Notes: generated from the letters alone by a model not told the origin. 64,000 nucleotides of DNA from JBAYIE01 sp965279165 (GCA_965279165.1 OZ257140.1:1302001-1366000); one strand, 5' to 3'; shown: positions 41,282 through 50,850, numbered from the stretch's first letter. Numbers and translations are program-made.

Positions 41282-42355
41282 ATGAAAGTAATAAACAACC
41301 GTATGAGAAATTTATTTTTAACAGCAGGAATTGCAATGGCCTTATTTAGTTGTCAACAAAACAACCAAGTAAACAAGGTGCCTTCCAATCCAAATATTCA
41401 CATGGCAATTGCGCTCGACAAAATAAATACCAGTAAGTATACTTATTTGTTGGTGAATGAAAACGGAGTAGAAAACTGGTTGGCGTTTCCTTTGGCTGAA
41501 GTAACCATTGGCGAACCTTATTATTATAGCAATGAAATGTTGATGACAAATTTTGAAAGCAAGGAATTAGGGAGGGTGTTTGAAAAGGTATATTTTGTGC
41601 CGGCTGTATATTTAAACGAATCGGATGTACAAGCTGAAATGGGGACAATGAATGCCAATCCGGAACCCGTATCACAAGTTGAAAATGCAGTTTCTAATCC
41701 AACTCCAAATTCTCAACCGGTTCAAGATGTTACGCCATCCAATCCGGATATACACAAAGGTATTGCTCTTGAAAAGTTGAATACCACCAAATACACTTAT
41801 TTGTTGTTGGAAGAAAATGGCACTAAAAAATGGCTTGCTTTTCCCTTGGCAAATATAAAAATTGGTGCCACCTATTATTATTCGGGTGAGATGTTAATGG
41901 AGAAATTTGAAAGCAAAGAGTTGAACCGCACCTTTGATAAGGTTTATTTTATTCAGGGCGTTTCTTTAACCCCTCCAATTGCAACTCCACCGGCACAAAA
42001 CAATATGCAAGGAGGTACCGGAGCGGTTAAAATGGAGAAACAAGATGTTGCAGTCGAACCGGCAAAAGATGGAATAACAATAGCACAATTATATGCCAAA
42101 CAAGAATCCTTAGAAGGCAAAAGAATTACAATCAAAGGAAAGGTTGTTAAATTTAGTGCAGCTATCATGGGTAAAAACTGGATTCATATACAAGATGGAT
42201 CGGACTACAAAGGAAAATTTGATTTAACTATTACCTCTCAGGAGTCGGTAAATGTAGGCGGTACTTTTACTTTTGAAGGAACTGTTGCACGAAACAAAGA
42301 TTTCGGAGCCGGATATTCTTACGACGTTTTATTGGAAGAAGCGAAGGTAAAATAA
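41282..42355 (+). CDS. lipoprotein with duplicated domain and OB-fold
   Basis: A 357-residue lipoprotein; I use the ATG at 41,282 rather than the TTG six bases earlier. Lipobox AMALFSC. Two tandem copies of a 75-residue unit follow (PSNPNIHMAIALDKINTSKY ... and PSNPDIHKGIALEKLNTTKY ..., each ending in FESKEL-x-R-x-F-[DE]-KVYF). The C-terminal part (TIAQLYAKQESLEGKRITI ... WIHIQDGSDYKGKFDLTIT) is an OB-fold of the tRNA_anti/NirD-like kind. Its location directly after the haem-attachment gene suggests a periplasmic role in cytochrome maturation, but this is inference. Confidence 0.7.
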   Translation: MKVINNRMRNLFLTAGIAMALFSCQQNNQVNKVPSNPNIHMAIALDKINTSKYTYLLVNENGVENWLAFPLAEVTIGEPYYYSNEMLMTNFESKELGRVFEKVYFVPAVYLNESDVQAEMGTMNANPEPVSQVENAVSNPTPNSQPVQDVTPSNPDIHKGIALEKLNTTKYTYLLLEENGTKKWLAFPLANIKIGATYYYSGEMLMEKFESKELNRTFDKVYFIQGVSLTPPIATPPAQNNMQGGTGAVKMEKQDVAVEPAKDGITIAQLYAKQESLEGKRITIKGKVVKFSAAIMGKNWIHIQDGSDYKGKFDLTITSQESVNVGGTFTFEGTVARNKDFGAGYSYDVLLEEAKVK

Positions 42356-42545
42356 TATTACCCTTTTTTGCAGTTAACGATAAATGGTAATACATATCCG
42401 TTTTGCATGTAATTGTCATGCTATTAAACCGTCTTAATACTTAACCTGTTAATTATGTAACATTATTAATAAAGTCTGTAACCAAACACCAATTGGTTAA
42501 ACCGATTTTTGATGGGTGGAAATAATGCCACCTAATTAAAAATAT

Positions 42546-44159
42546 ATGAAAAATAATTTACAGACTTTACTTACGCTATTTACGTTTATAACTTTAGCCG
42601 TCTCTTTAAAGGCACAAGCTCCCACATTAGGTACTGCTGCTAATTTCGTTCTCTTCTCAACCAATGCTGCAGTAACCAATACCGGCATATCACATCTAAC
42701 CGGAAAAGTAGGAACCAATGGCGGATCGAGCACAAATTTTGGCAATGTAAACGGTGGAATGCACGATGGCGATAGTACAAGTGCAAAATGCTCCAGTGAT
42801 TTGCTTATTGCATATAACCAATTAAATGCTGCAACTCCAACTATGTTTCCTGCTAATCTAATGGGAAATGGTGACACATTAAATGCTGCAATATACTCGG
42901 TTACCGGTGCAACAACTTTAACGGGCGATTTAATTTTAGATGCCAATGGAAACGCAAACGCAGTTTTCATTATTCAAATTCAAGGTTCATTTTCAACAGC
43001 AGCTGATTCAAAAGTTAAGTTGATTAATGGTGCAAAAGCTTGTAATGTTTTCTGGAAAGTGGAAGGACTTGTTAGCATGGCTTCAGGAACAACCATGAGA
43101 GGAACAATTATTGCCAACAATGCTGCAATTAATATAAGTACCGGAGATACCCTCGAAGGTAGAGCACTATCTATAGCCGGAGCAGTAACGATAAATGGCG
43201 TATTTGCATACACCCCTATTGGTTGTGGTAGTCCGGCACTTAATGGACCCATTGCTCCGAATCTTAGATCAGCCGCATGTTATGCAATATTCTCCGGAAA
43301 TGGAGCGGTATCAAACACAGGCGTATCAACTATTGTTGGTGATGTTGGAACTAATACTGGTTTAACAACCGGATTTGATTCACTCCTTGTCACCGGTAGT
43401 GTTCATCCAATACCCGATATTTCAACGGCCCAGTGTGCTGCTGATGTAACGCTTGCTTTAAATTATTTAAAGGCATTGCCATACGATATCGAATTATTAT
43501 ATCCTGCTCAATTTGGAAGAAACCTTGTGCTAACACCGCATACCTATTTGATGAACGGAGCCGCTACTTTTACGGATACTCTTTATTTAAACGGGATGGG
43601 CAATTCGGATGCCGTATTTGTAATTCAATTATATGGTGCTTTATCAACCAGTACTTATTCAAAAGTAATTTTAACCAATGGAACACAATCTAAAAATGTA
43701 TACTGGATGGTTGAAGGTGCAATAAGTATCAATGATTACTCCATTTTTAGGGGCACAATTGTATGCAACAATGGCGCTTTGGCAGCATTAAATACCGGAG
43801 TAGTATTAGATGGTAGAGCACTTACCACAAACGGCGCACTCACCACTTCAGCAATCACTGCAACAATTCCAACATCATGTATTACCACCGGTACCAATAC
43901 CATGATGGATACCGATTTAAACTTTGGTGTTTATCCCAATCCATTTAATGTAACGTTAGAAATAACGATGAATGAAATTCATTCACTAAAAAATATTACT
44001 TATAAAATGTTTAATATGTTAGGTGTTGAGGTGTTGCATGCAAATGTGACCAATCCAAAAACTATTCTAAACACAAGTACACTTCCTTCAGGAATGTATT
44101 TCTATACGATTGATAATGGCAATAAAACCATTCAATCCGGCAAACTACTTTCAAAGTAA
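42546..44159 (+). CDS. T9SS protein with two ice-binding-like (DUF3494) domains
   Basis: A 537-residue exported protein. Signal peptide (FITLAVSLKAQ), then two DUF3494 beta-helix domains: first about 23-225 (LGTAANFVLFSTNAAVTNTG ... NVFWKVEGLVSMASGTTMRG), second about 235-440 (NLRSAACYAIFSGNGAVSNT ... NVYWMVEGAISINDYSIFRG). A type A T9SS sorting domain closes it (FGVYPNPFNVTLEI ... SGMYFYTIDN). DUF3494 domains bind ice or act as adhesins. Ice binding would need flat TxT/AxA faces, which can be judged only by modelling. Confidence 0.88.
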   Translation: MKNNLQTLLTLFTFITLAVSLKAQAPTLGTAANFVLFSTNAAVTNTGISHLTGKVGTNGGSSTNFGNVNGGMHDGDSTSAKCSSDLLIAYNQLNAATPTMFPANLMGNGDTLNAAIYSVTGATTLTGDLILDANGNANAVFIIQIQGSFSTAADSKVKLINGAKACNVFWKVEGLVSMASGTTMRGTIIANNAAINISTGDTLEGRALSIAGAVTINGVFAYTPIGCGSPALNGPIAPNLRSAACYAIFSGNGAVSNTGVSTIVGDVGTNTGLTTGFDSLLVTGSVHPIPDISTAQCAADVTLALNYLKALPYDIELLYPAQFGRNLVLTPHTYLMNGAATFTDTLYLNGMGNSDAVFVIQLYGALSTSTYSKVILTNGTQSKNVYWMVEGAISINDYSIFRGTIVCNNGALAALNTGVVLDGRALTTNGALTTSAITATIPTSCITTGTNTMMDTDLNFGVYPNPFNVTLEITMNEIHSLKNITYKMFNMLGVEVLHANVTNPKTILNTSTLPSGMYFYTIDNGNKTIQSGKLLSK

Positions 44160-44178
44160 ATATTACTCGATTTTACAT

Positions 44179-44216
44179 AAGCCTTTATTCTTCTTCATGG
44201 AGAGTAAAGGCTTTTT
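44179..44216 (+). terminator. rho-independent terminator
   Basis: AAGCCTTTA (44179-44187) pairs with TAAAGGCTT (44205-44213), followed by TTTC. It lies 20 bases after the ice-binding-like gene. Confidence 0.75.
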
Positions 44217-44373
44217 CTTTGTTTCTAATTTCCCTTAAATGAATCGAAGTACTAAAAAAAATTCAAAATACTAAATTACTTCCTTGCCCACTGTTTTTTT
44301 AACTAACAAAAATCATATACGATTCCAACGTTCGTCAATATTTTAATGGATTTAGCAGAATAGTTTTGGCATT

Positions 44374-45756
44374 ATGAATAACTACATCAAACGTTCGTGG
44401 GCAGAACCCTATAAAATGAAAATGGTTGAATTGCTAAAAATGACGACCAAAGCCCAGCGTAAAAAAGCCATTAAGGAGGCAGGTTACAATACCTTTTTAT
44501 TAAAATCCGAAGATGTATACATAGATCTTCTAACCGATTCAGGTACATCCGCAATGAGCGATCGCCAATGGGCAGGATTAATGATGGGTGATGAAGCATA
44601 TGCAGGCAGCCGCAATTATTATAATTTGGAACGCGCCATAAAAGAACACTACGGATATAAATATATTGTACCAACTCACCAAGGAAGAGGCGCTGAAAAT
44701 ATCCTTTCAAAAATATTAATTAAAAAAGGTGATATCATTCCGGGTAATATGTATTTTACTACTACCCGATTGCATCAAGAACTTGCAGGAGGAACTTTTG
44801 TAGATATCATTATCGATGAAGCACATGATCCAAATAACGAACATCCGTTCAAAGGAAATGTTGACATCGAAAAACTGGATAAAATTGTAAAGAAATACGG
44901 AGCCAAAAAAATACCCTATATCAGTATTGCCACCAATGTAAATATGGCAGGTGGACAACCAATCAGCATGAAAAATCTGAAAGAGTTGCGTGCATATACC
45001 AAAAAACACAAGTTGCGTATCATCCATGACATGACAAGGGTTGCCGAAAATGCATACTTCATTCAACAGAGAGAAAAAGGATATAGCAATGTATCCATAA
45101 AAGAAATCGTATTGGAAATTTGCAACCAAACCGATGGTTGTACCATGAGTGCTAAGAAAGATGCACTGGTAAATATCGGAGGATTTCTTGCCATCAACGA
45201 ATGGGATGTTTTTGAAGAAGCACGCAACCTAGTTGTGGTGTATGAAGGTTTACATACCTACGGTGGATTAGCCGGAAGAGACATGGAAGCCATGTCGATT
45301 GGGATAGAAGAAAGTGTAGACGATGACCACCAACATGCGAGAGTTGGACAAGTGATTTATCTTGGCGAAAAAATGATGGGATATGGTATTCCGATTGTGA
45401 AGCCAATTGGAGGGCATGGGATTTTTGTGGATGCAAAAGCATTCCTTCCGCATTTAACCCAAGATGAATTTCCTGCCCAAACATTGGCAGCAGAAATATA
45501 TATCGATTCAGGGGTTAGAACCATGGAAAGGGGAATTGTGTCGGCCGGAAGAAAACCAAATGGTGATAATTACTATCCAAAACTGGAGCTCGTTCGTTTC
45601 ACCATACCTCGGAGGGTGTATACACAGGCACATATGGATGTTATCGCAGAATCGACTGCACGCGTATTTGAAAAACGAGATAAAATTCATGGATTAAAAA
45701 TGGTTTATGAACCGCAATATCTTCGTTTCTTTCAAGCGAGATTCGAACCAATTTAA
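44374..45756 (+). CDS. tpl: tyrosine phenol-lyase (beta-eliminating lyase family)
   Basis: A 460-residue PLP enzyme. PTHQGRGAEN (100-109) and DGCTMSAKKD (Lys262 binds PLP) define the family. NMYFTTTR has Thr129 where tyrosine phenol-lyases have Thr and tryptophanases have Asp (FDTT). GVRTMERG and RFFQARFEPI also follow the tyrosine enzyme, and it lacks the extra tryptophanase segment before this site. It splits L-tyrosine to phenol, pyruvate and ammonia. The next gene starts 2 bases after its stop, so it heads an operon with cytochrome and NorB-like genes. Many databases would label it tryptophanase. Confidence 0.85.
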   Translation: MNNYIKRSWAEPYKMKMVELLKMTTKAQRKKAIKEAGYNTFLLKSEDVYIDLLTDSGTSAMSDRQWAGLMMGDEAYAGSRNYYNLERAIKEHYGYKYIVPTHQGRGAENILSKILIKKGDIIPGNMYFTTTRLHQELAGGTFVDIIIDEAHDPNNEHPFKGNVDIEKLDKIVKKYGAKKIPYISIATNVNMAGGQPISMKNLKELRAYTKKHKLRIIHDMTRVAENAYFIQQREKGYSNVSIKEIVLEICNQTDGCTMSAKKDALVNIGGFLAINEWDVFEEARNLVVVYEGLHTYGGLAGRDMEAMSIGIEESVDDDHQHARVGQVIYLGEKMMGYGIPIVKPIGGHGIFVDAKAFLPHLTQDEFPAQTLAAEIYIDSGVRTMERGIVSAGRKPNGDNYYPKLELVRFTIPRRVYTQAHMDVIAESTARVFEKRDKIHGLKMVYEPQYLRFFQARFEPI

Positions 45757-45758
45757 AT

Positions 45759-46181
45759 ATGGGTACCAATGCTGCAAGAACTTTGTTTACAGTTTTGGTA
45801 ATCCTTTACCTTGGATATACGTTGCATTTATATTGTAAAAAAGAAAAAGTAAGTGCAACTCCTATTGAGCCAAACAAGGCAACCCTTGGCCGATTGGTAT
45901 GGCAGAAATACAATTGTCAGAGTTGTCACCAGTTATACGGCCTTGGCGGATACCTTGGCCCTGACTTAACGAATGTTTATTCCGCCAAATACAAAGGCGA
46001 AAATTATATCAAAGGATTTATTCTGGGTGGAACAACCCAGATGCCTGCTTATGCATTAAATGAAGATGAAATGACAAAGCTTTTTGCATTTCTTAAAATG
46101 ACCGATGCAAGTGGCTATGCGGATCCAAAAACTATACAAGTTGGTCCATTTGGAATGATTACAACCAAAAATGATAAATAA
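45759..46181 (+). CDS. membrane-anchored cytochrome c, NorC-like
   Basis: A 140-residue protein. One N-terminal membrane helix (LFTVLVILYLGYTLHLYC) holds a periplasmic class I cytochrome c with Cys53-x2-Cys56-His57 (NCQSCHQL), LGPDLTNVY and an axial Met95 (TQMPAYAL). The pattern closely follows NorC, the electron-entry subunit of cytochrome-c-dependent NO reductase. It overlaps the NorB-like gene by 11 bases. Confidence 0.85.
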   Translation: MGTNAARTLFTVLVILYLGYTLHLYCKKEKVSATPIEPNKATLGRLVWQKYNCQSCHQLYGLGGYLGPDLTNVYSAKYKGENYIKGFILGGTTQMPAYALNEDEMTKLFAFLKMTDASGYADPKTIQVGPFGMITTKNDK

Positions 46182-47490
46182 TGCAAACATCACCCGTTGG
46201 TTTTTAATCACGGCATTGTTCATGCTGTTGTTAACGCTTGTTTTTGGCAGTCTTGCAGCACATAGTTATACCTCACCCGGAATATGGAAGAACAGTCTTG
46301 GGTTTATCCAACTTCGCCCATTGCATGTTTCGTCTGCATTATTATGGATTTTACTTGGCGCCATTGGAAGTATCCGCATGGCCGTTGGAAGTTTTACTGA
46401 AATTAAACTGTCGTTAAAAAGTAGTTTGATTCAAGCTGTACTTTGGTTCTTGGCAATTACCGGAATTTTTTATAGTTATTTCACCCATCAATTTGGAGGA
46501 AGAGAATATTGGGAATTTCCTCCTGTTTTTGCATTACCAGTTGCACTTTCCTGGTTATTGTTTGCCTTTGATTTGATTCGTAATCTTTTACGCATTAAAG
46601 GATGGCCGGTTTATATGTGGATGTGGATGACCGGAATGGTTTTCTTTCTTTTTACTTTTTTGGAAAGCTATTTATGGCAATTGCCCTATTTCAGAGAACA
46701 TTTTATTAAAGACATGACCATTCAATGGAAGGCAGGTGGTGCTATGGTTGGGGCATGGAATCAATTGATATATGGACTTGCATTTTTTTTAATGGAGAAA
46801 ATAAGCGGGGATAAAAAATTCGCTTTTTCCAAAACAATTTTCGGTATGTATTTTCTTGGGTTGTTTAACTTGATGTTTAATTGGTCGCATCATATTTATA
46901 CCTTGCCTACAGAAAATTATATACGGTATGTAGGCTACATAGTAAGCATGACCGAATGGGTTTTGCTTCTTCGCATTATATACACCTGGAAAAAAGCTTT
47001 AGAGGAAGGTAAAAAATTTGTACATCAATATGCTTATTGGTATTTATTGGCTGCGGATGTTTGGGTGTTTTTAAATCTATTTTTAGCATTATGCCTATCG
47101 ATTCCAGCTATCAATATTTATACCCATGGAACCCATGTAACCGTAGCACATGCAATGGGCACTACCATTGGAATAAACACCATGATTTTACTTGCAGCAT
47201 CTTTTTATTGGGTTGATAAATCCCAATCCGAAAGAAGCAAGTATTGGCTATCGCGCTTATTCTGGTTTACACAGGTTTCTTTGCTTTTGTTCTGGATTAT
47301 ATTATTGATAGTAGGCATAAAAAGAGGAGTCTGGCAAATGGATCCTCAACCGATTTCGTTTCAACAAATGATGAATGAATCAATGGGCTGGTTCAGGCTT
47401 TTAAATTACTTAGCAGGGATTTTAATGACAACTCTTGGAACAATTGCTGTTATACTAATTGTAAGAATAAAGAGAATGAAGAATAATTAA
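46171..47490 (+). CDS. NorB-like haem-copper oxidase superfamily protein with altered ligands
   Basis: A 439-residue protein with 12 hydrophobic segments that follows cNOR NorB along its length. His52 (RPLHVSS), His240-His241 (WSHHIYTLP) and His327 (THVTVAHAM) are retained. However, in ungapped alignment from memory with Paracoccus NorB, the iron-binding His of VHLWVEGVWE becomes Gly189, its Glu becomes Val193, the next Glu becomes Asn197, and the second low-spin haem His (AHGH) becomes Met329. NO reduction is therefore uncertain. It pairs with the NorC-like gene and ends 1 base before queD. Confidence 0.75.
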   Translation: MINNANITRWFLITALFMLLLTLVFGSLAAHSYTSPGIWKNSLGFIQLRPLHVSSALLWILLGAIGSIRMAVGSFTEIKLSLKSSLIQAVLWFLAITGIFYSYFTHQFGGREYWEFPPVFALPVALSWLLFAFDLIRNLLRIKGWPVYMWMWMTGMVFFLFTFLESYLWQLPYFREHFIKDMTIQWKAGGAMVGAWNQLIYGLAFFLMEKISGDKKFAFSKTIFGMYFLGLFNLMFNWSHHIYTLPTENYIRYVGYIVSMTEWVLLLRIIYTWKKALEEGKKFVHQYAYWYLLAADVWVFLNLFLALCLSIPAINIYTHGTHVTVAHAMGTTIGINTMILLAASFYWVDKSQSERSKYWLSRLFWFTQVSLLLFWIILLIVGIKRGVWQMDPQPISFQQMMNESMGWFRLLNYLAGILMTTLGTIAVILIVRIKRMKNN

Positions 47491-47491
47491 T

Positions 47492-47896
47492 ATGTTAAGT
47501 GTTACAAAAATATTCAGGTTTGAAGCTGCACACCGTATATCCAATTACCAAGGAGCATGCAGCAATATTCATGGCCATAGTTATGTTTTACATGTAACCG
47601 TTAGTAGTGCCATTAGCAGAGAAACCGACATGATCTTTGATTTTAAAGAATTAAAAAAACTGGTTAATGAAGAAATAATATCTAAAATGGACCATGCTTT
47701 ATTGATAAAAAAAAGCAATACAAATATCCAACTTTCGGATGGATTTAAAGTTTTGTATTTGGATAATGAACCTACTGCAGAGATGATGTTGGGATTTATG
47801 GCTGACAAATTGTTATCTGTATTGCCTTCAGATGTAACTTTAAAGAGATTGCGGCTATATGAAACAGAATCGTCTTATGCAGATTGGGAACCCTAA
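47492..47896 (+). CDS. queD: 6-carboxytetrahydropterin synthase (QueD/PTPS family)
   Basis: A 134-residue T-fold enzyme. FRFEAAHRI (His14) and CSNIHGHSY (Cys23, His27, His29) form the zinc and catalytic CxxxHGH site. MIFDFKELKKLV, MDHALL and LYETESSYADW with the substrate-binding Glu complete the family pattern. It makes the queuosine/archaeosine precursor from GTP-derived pterin. Its start is 1 base after the NorB-like stop, an unusual operon partner. Confidence 0.9.
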   Translation: MLSVTKIFRFEAAHRISNYQGACSNIHGHSYVLHVTVSSAISRETDMIFDFKELKKLVNEEIISKMDHALLIKKSNTNIQLSDGFKVLYLDNEPTAEMMLGFMADKLLSVLPSDVTLKRLRLYETESSYADWEP

Positions 47897-47970
47897 ATTG
47901 ATTCTATAAAAAAATCAGGTAGTTGCATTCCGGAATAATTCTTATTTTTACCAATATAAATGCAAGAATT

Positions 47971-48771
47971 ATGAAAAAATCCATGCACTATTTCGGTTTC
48001 ATATTAATCATATTATTAGCAACTGCAAGTTGTAAAAAAGAAGACAACGATAATGGAACAGGTGGAGGAAATAGTATCGGTTATATTCTCACTGCACCTT
48101 CTTGTTTACCAACCCAAATAAGCAGTGTTGAATTTGGCGAAGGCTATTTTACTTACGATGTAAGCAAAAGGCTCATCAAACAAAGTCGCCAGCATGATTC
48201 AAGCACTACCAGTTATTTCTATAGCGGGAATATGATGACGGTAATAGATAAGGATATTACGTCAGATGGTACATTATATTCTGATACCAATATACATTAT
48301 CTTAATAGCAGCGGTTTTATTGAAAAAACAATCCGCCAAGATGGAAACAATTATTTAAGGGAAACTTTTTATTCTTATAATCCATCCGGTTATTTGATTC
48401 GAGAAATTACCAGAACTACTACATCTTTTAATATTTATTATTCAGGCGGTAATTCTTATAGCTATGAAAATGGTAACCGTACCAAAACTTGGCAACTTAA
48501 TCTTAATTCGCAAACAGGTGAAGCTATTGATAGCAGCATAAATCAAACCACTACTTATTACACCAATCTTCCCGGTAAAATGAGCGCTATTGAATCGTGG
48601 TTCGAAAGATTAGGCAAAGCCAATACCAATGACCCAAAAACCATAACGTATGGAACTGAAACTGCTCATTATACCTATACGATTGGAGCGAATGGATATC
48701 CTACAACCATGAAGCAAACCGGTTTTCAATCACAGGAACTTGTAATTAACTTGTATTGGAAATGCTACTAA
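47971..48771 (+). CDS. hypothetical lipoprotein
   Basis: A 266-residue protein from MKKSMHYFGFI, which gives a lipoprotein signal with lipobox LLATASC followed by KKEDNDNGTGG. A longer in-frame start adds 16 residues and spoils the signal. The body has short YD-like repeats (YDVSKRLIKQSRQHDSSTTS, YNPSGYLIREITRTT, YSYENGNRTKTW), similar in kind to those in the island protein at 18,282. Probably outer-membrane anchored; function unknown. Confidence 0.7.
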   Translation: MKKSMHYFGFILIILLATASCKKEDNDNGTGGGNSIGYILTAPSCLPTQISSVEFGEGYFTYDVSKRLIKQSRQHDSSTTSYFYSGNMMTVIDKDITSDGTLYSDTNIHYLNSSGFIEKTIRQDGNNYLRETFYSYNPSGYLIREITRTTTSFNIYYSGGNSYSYENGNRTKTWQLNLNSQTGEAIDSSINQTTTYYTNLPGKMSAIESWFERLGKANTNDPKTITYGTETAHYTYTIGANGYPTTMKQTGFQSQELVINLYWKCY

Positions 48772-48802
48772 TAACTTTACTGTTTTAACTAAATTATAGC
48801 AG

Positions 48803-50143
48803 GTGAAATTTTCTCCATTTTTTTATTTAGCCATTATTTTAGTATTGGTTATTTATGCTTGCCGTAAACCTACCTATAACCAAACCAACAAAAAAAGCTA
48901 TGCGTCATTATTAGAGAACGATTATGAATCATCTTTAAAATACTTGGATAAAAACAAATATCTCAAAAAGAAAAGTTCAGAAATATTGTATTTAATGGAA
49001 AAAGGAAGACTTCAACTCTTAGCCGGAAAATATAAAGAAGCATTTGTAAATTTGGAAACAGCAAGTTTGAAACTCGATAGCTGGAAAGAATTAAAAGAAC
49101 GGGATGTAGCAGGTGGAATACATACCGAGACTAAGACTGAAACTAGATTCGGAACCATATCAAACAGCAGTTATACAAAACCTCTTGCCGAGATATTTAC
49201 AGCACCCCGATTTAAAACCTACCGGCCATCACATTACGAACGTTTATTGATCCACTATTACAAAGCAATTTGTTTGATACAATTAAATAGAATAGAGGAT
49301 GCTGAAGTAGAAGCAAAACAAATAAACCAGCTTTCGCTTAATCTCGACGACCTTAAAAATGCGGAATCATTTGTAAAAAAATATGTGAGTGATCCTTTTC
49401 CACAGATGATCTCCGGAATTATTTACGAATTATTACCGGATGAAAACAGTGCGTTTATTGCTTACGAAAATGCCTATAAAAAGATGGAGGATGAAGATAC
49501 ACCAAGGATATACGGAAACAGTATACCCAAACAACTGCGCAAAGATATCCTTCGATTAAGTTATCGTTTAAATTTCGATGACCGTTTGCAACAGTATGAA
49601 TCGCATTTTAATGATTTGTATCGCAGTGATTCTATCAACCGCAGTTTAATTGTATTAATTGATCATGGCATTGTTCCATACAAAAAGGAAGATCTATCGT
49701 GGCATCATATGCGAAATGGAAATTTATATCCGGGAATGGGTAACGGTAAAAACAGTATGCGATTCAGCAAACCCGAATTCATCCCTAGTCCGAAAAAAGC
49801 TGACCCGGTTGTATCTGTGGCAACTTCGGTTTTAAAGACTCCTGAAAAAATCTATACCCTCGATTATATTACTACCCAAACTTATAACAAACGTTTCAAA
49901 ATCGAATCCGAATATTATATCAAAAAATGTTTTCGTGCCGATACCGTATTTAACCAAAATTCGCTCGCACCAACCTGCGATACAAGAAACTGGCAATCCT
50001 TGCCCGAATATATTGCCTATGTAAAACTTCCTGTCGACACTGGATGGAACGCCATGTATATCAAACACCAAAGTGGTAAAACGGACAGTTTAAGAGTATA
50101 TATCAACCGCCGAAATAATTTCTATTATTACGTAAACCAATAA
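48803..50143 (+). CDS. TPR-like lipoprotein (COG3014-like)
   Basis: A 446-residue protein with a GTG start and lipobox VIYAC. The first 250 residues are helical repeats of TPR type (NDYESSLKYLDKNKY, EKGRLQLLAGKYKEAFVNLE, LIHYYKAICLIQLNRIEDAE). The second half is beta-rich with SLIVLIDHGIVPYKKEDL. This layout resembles COG3014 proteins of unknown function. It follows the preceding lipoprotein gene after a 31-base gap. Confidence 0.7.
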   Translation: MKFSPFFYLAIILVLVIYACRKPTYNQTNKKSYASLLENDYESSLKYLDKNKYLKKKSSEILYLMEKGRLQLLAGKYKEAFVNLETASLKLDSWKELKERDVAGGIHTETKTETRFGTISNSSYTKPLAEIFTAPRFKTYRPSHYERLLIHYYKAICLIQLNRIEDAEVEAKQINQLSLNLDDLKNAESFVKKYVSDPFPQMISGIIYELLPDENSAFIAYENAYKKMEDEDTPRIYGNSIPKQLRKDILRLSYRLNFDDRLQQYESHFNDLYRSDSINRSLIVLIDHGIVPYKKEDLSWHHMRNGNLYPGMGNGKNSMRFSKPEFIPSPKKADPVVSVATSVLKTPEKIYTLDYITTQTYNKRFKIESEYYIKKCFRADTVFNQNSLAPTCDTRNWQSLPEYIAYVKLPVDTGWNAMYIKHQSGKTDSLRVYINRRNNFYYYVNQ

Positions 50144-50170
50144 TCCGGAAATGATTTCTATGTTTGCATT

Positions 50171-50737
50171 ATGTTCGAATTTAACATAACAGAAATTTCA
50201 ACTGTAGCGTTAACCTTGTTTGCTGTAATCGATATCCTTGGTGCCATGCCATTAATTATAAGCATCAAACAAAAAGCGGTGAAACTGCATGCAGGATGGG
50301 CTACAATAGCTGCCGCTGCTTTGATGCTAACCTTTTTATTTGTTGGTGAAAAGCTATTGGGTTTGTTTGGCATCGATGTGGCCTCATTTGCCATTGCAGG
50401 TGCAATTGTAATTTTTATCATTGCCTTAGAAATGATATTAGGAATTGATATTTTTCGTGCTGATCCAAATGACAAGGCAGGTTCAATCGTTCCAATTGCA
50501 TTTCCCATCATTGCCGGTTCAGGAACCTTAACTACCATCATCTCCTTAAAAGCACTCTACTCTTACCAAAATATTGTAGCCGGTATTCTTCTGAATCTTA
50601 TTGTGGTATTTATTGCTTTAAAGTCTACCGATTTTATTGAACGTATGCTTGGAAAAGCCGGATTAAGTTTATTGCGTAAATTTTTTGGCATTGTTTTGTT
50701 GGCAATTGCCGTTAAGTTATTCAAAACCAATTTTTAG
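50171..50737 (+). CDS. MarC-family membrane protein
   Basis: A 188-residue protein with six membrane helices. ALTLFAVIDILGAMPLIISI (13-32), GAIVIFIIALEMILGIDIF and VPIAFPIIAGSGTLTTIISL are typical of MarC/UPF0056. The biological role is unknown despite the name (not antibiotic resistance). Confidence 0.92.
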   Translation: MFEFNITEISTVALTLFAVIDILGAMPLIISIKQKAVKLHAGWATIAAAALMLTFLFVGEKLLGLFGIDVASFAIAGAIVIFIIALEMILGIDIFRADPNDKAGSIVPIAFPIIAGSGTLTTIISLKALYSYQNIVAGILLNLIVVFIALKSTDFIERMLGKAGLSLLRKFFGIVLLAIAVKLFKTNF

Positions 50738-50765
50738 ACACCGAATGACATGCTAATGGATAAAC

Positions 50766-50802
50766 AAAAATCCCCCACCTTGTTACCGGTGAGGGATTTT
50801 TT
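50766..50802. terminator. bidirectional rho-independent terminator
   Basis: AAAAATCCCCCACC pairs with GGTGAGGGATTTTT around TTGTTACC, with a T run on both strands. It separates the converging marC-like and nrdJ genes. Confidence 0.88.
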
Positions 50803-50850
50803 ATATGCAATAAATGTCCCCACATGGACCTTGTAATGTGGCAAATTAGA

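Noticed and set aside
44359..44373. TAGTTTTG as promoter of the tyrosine phenol-lyase gene
   Set aside because: It matches TAnnTTTG but lies only about 7 bases before the ATG, leaving no room for a leader or ribosome site, and lacks a -33 TTG.
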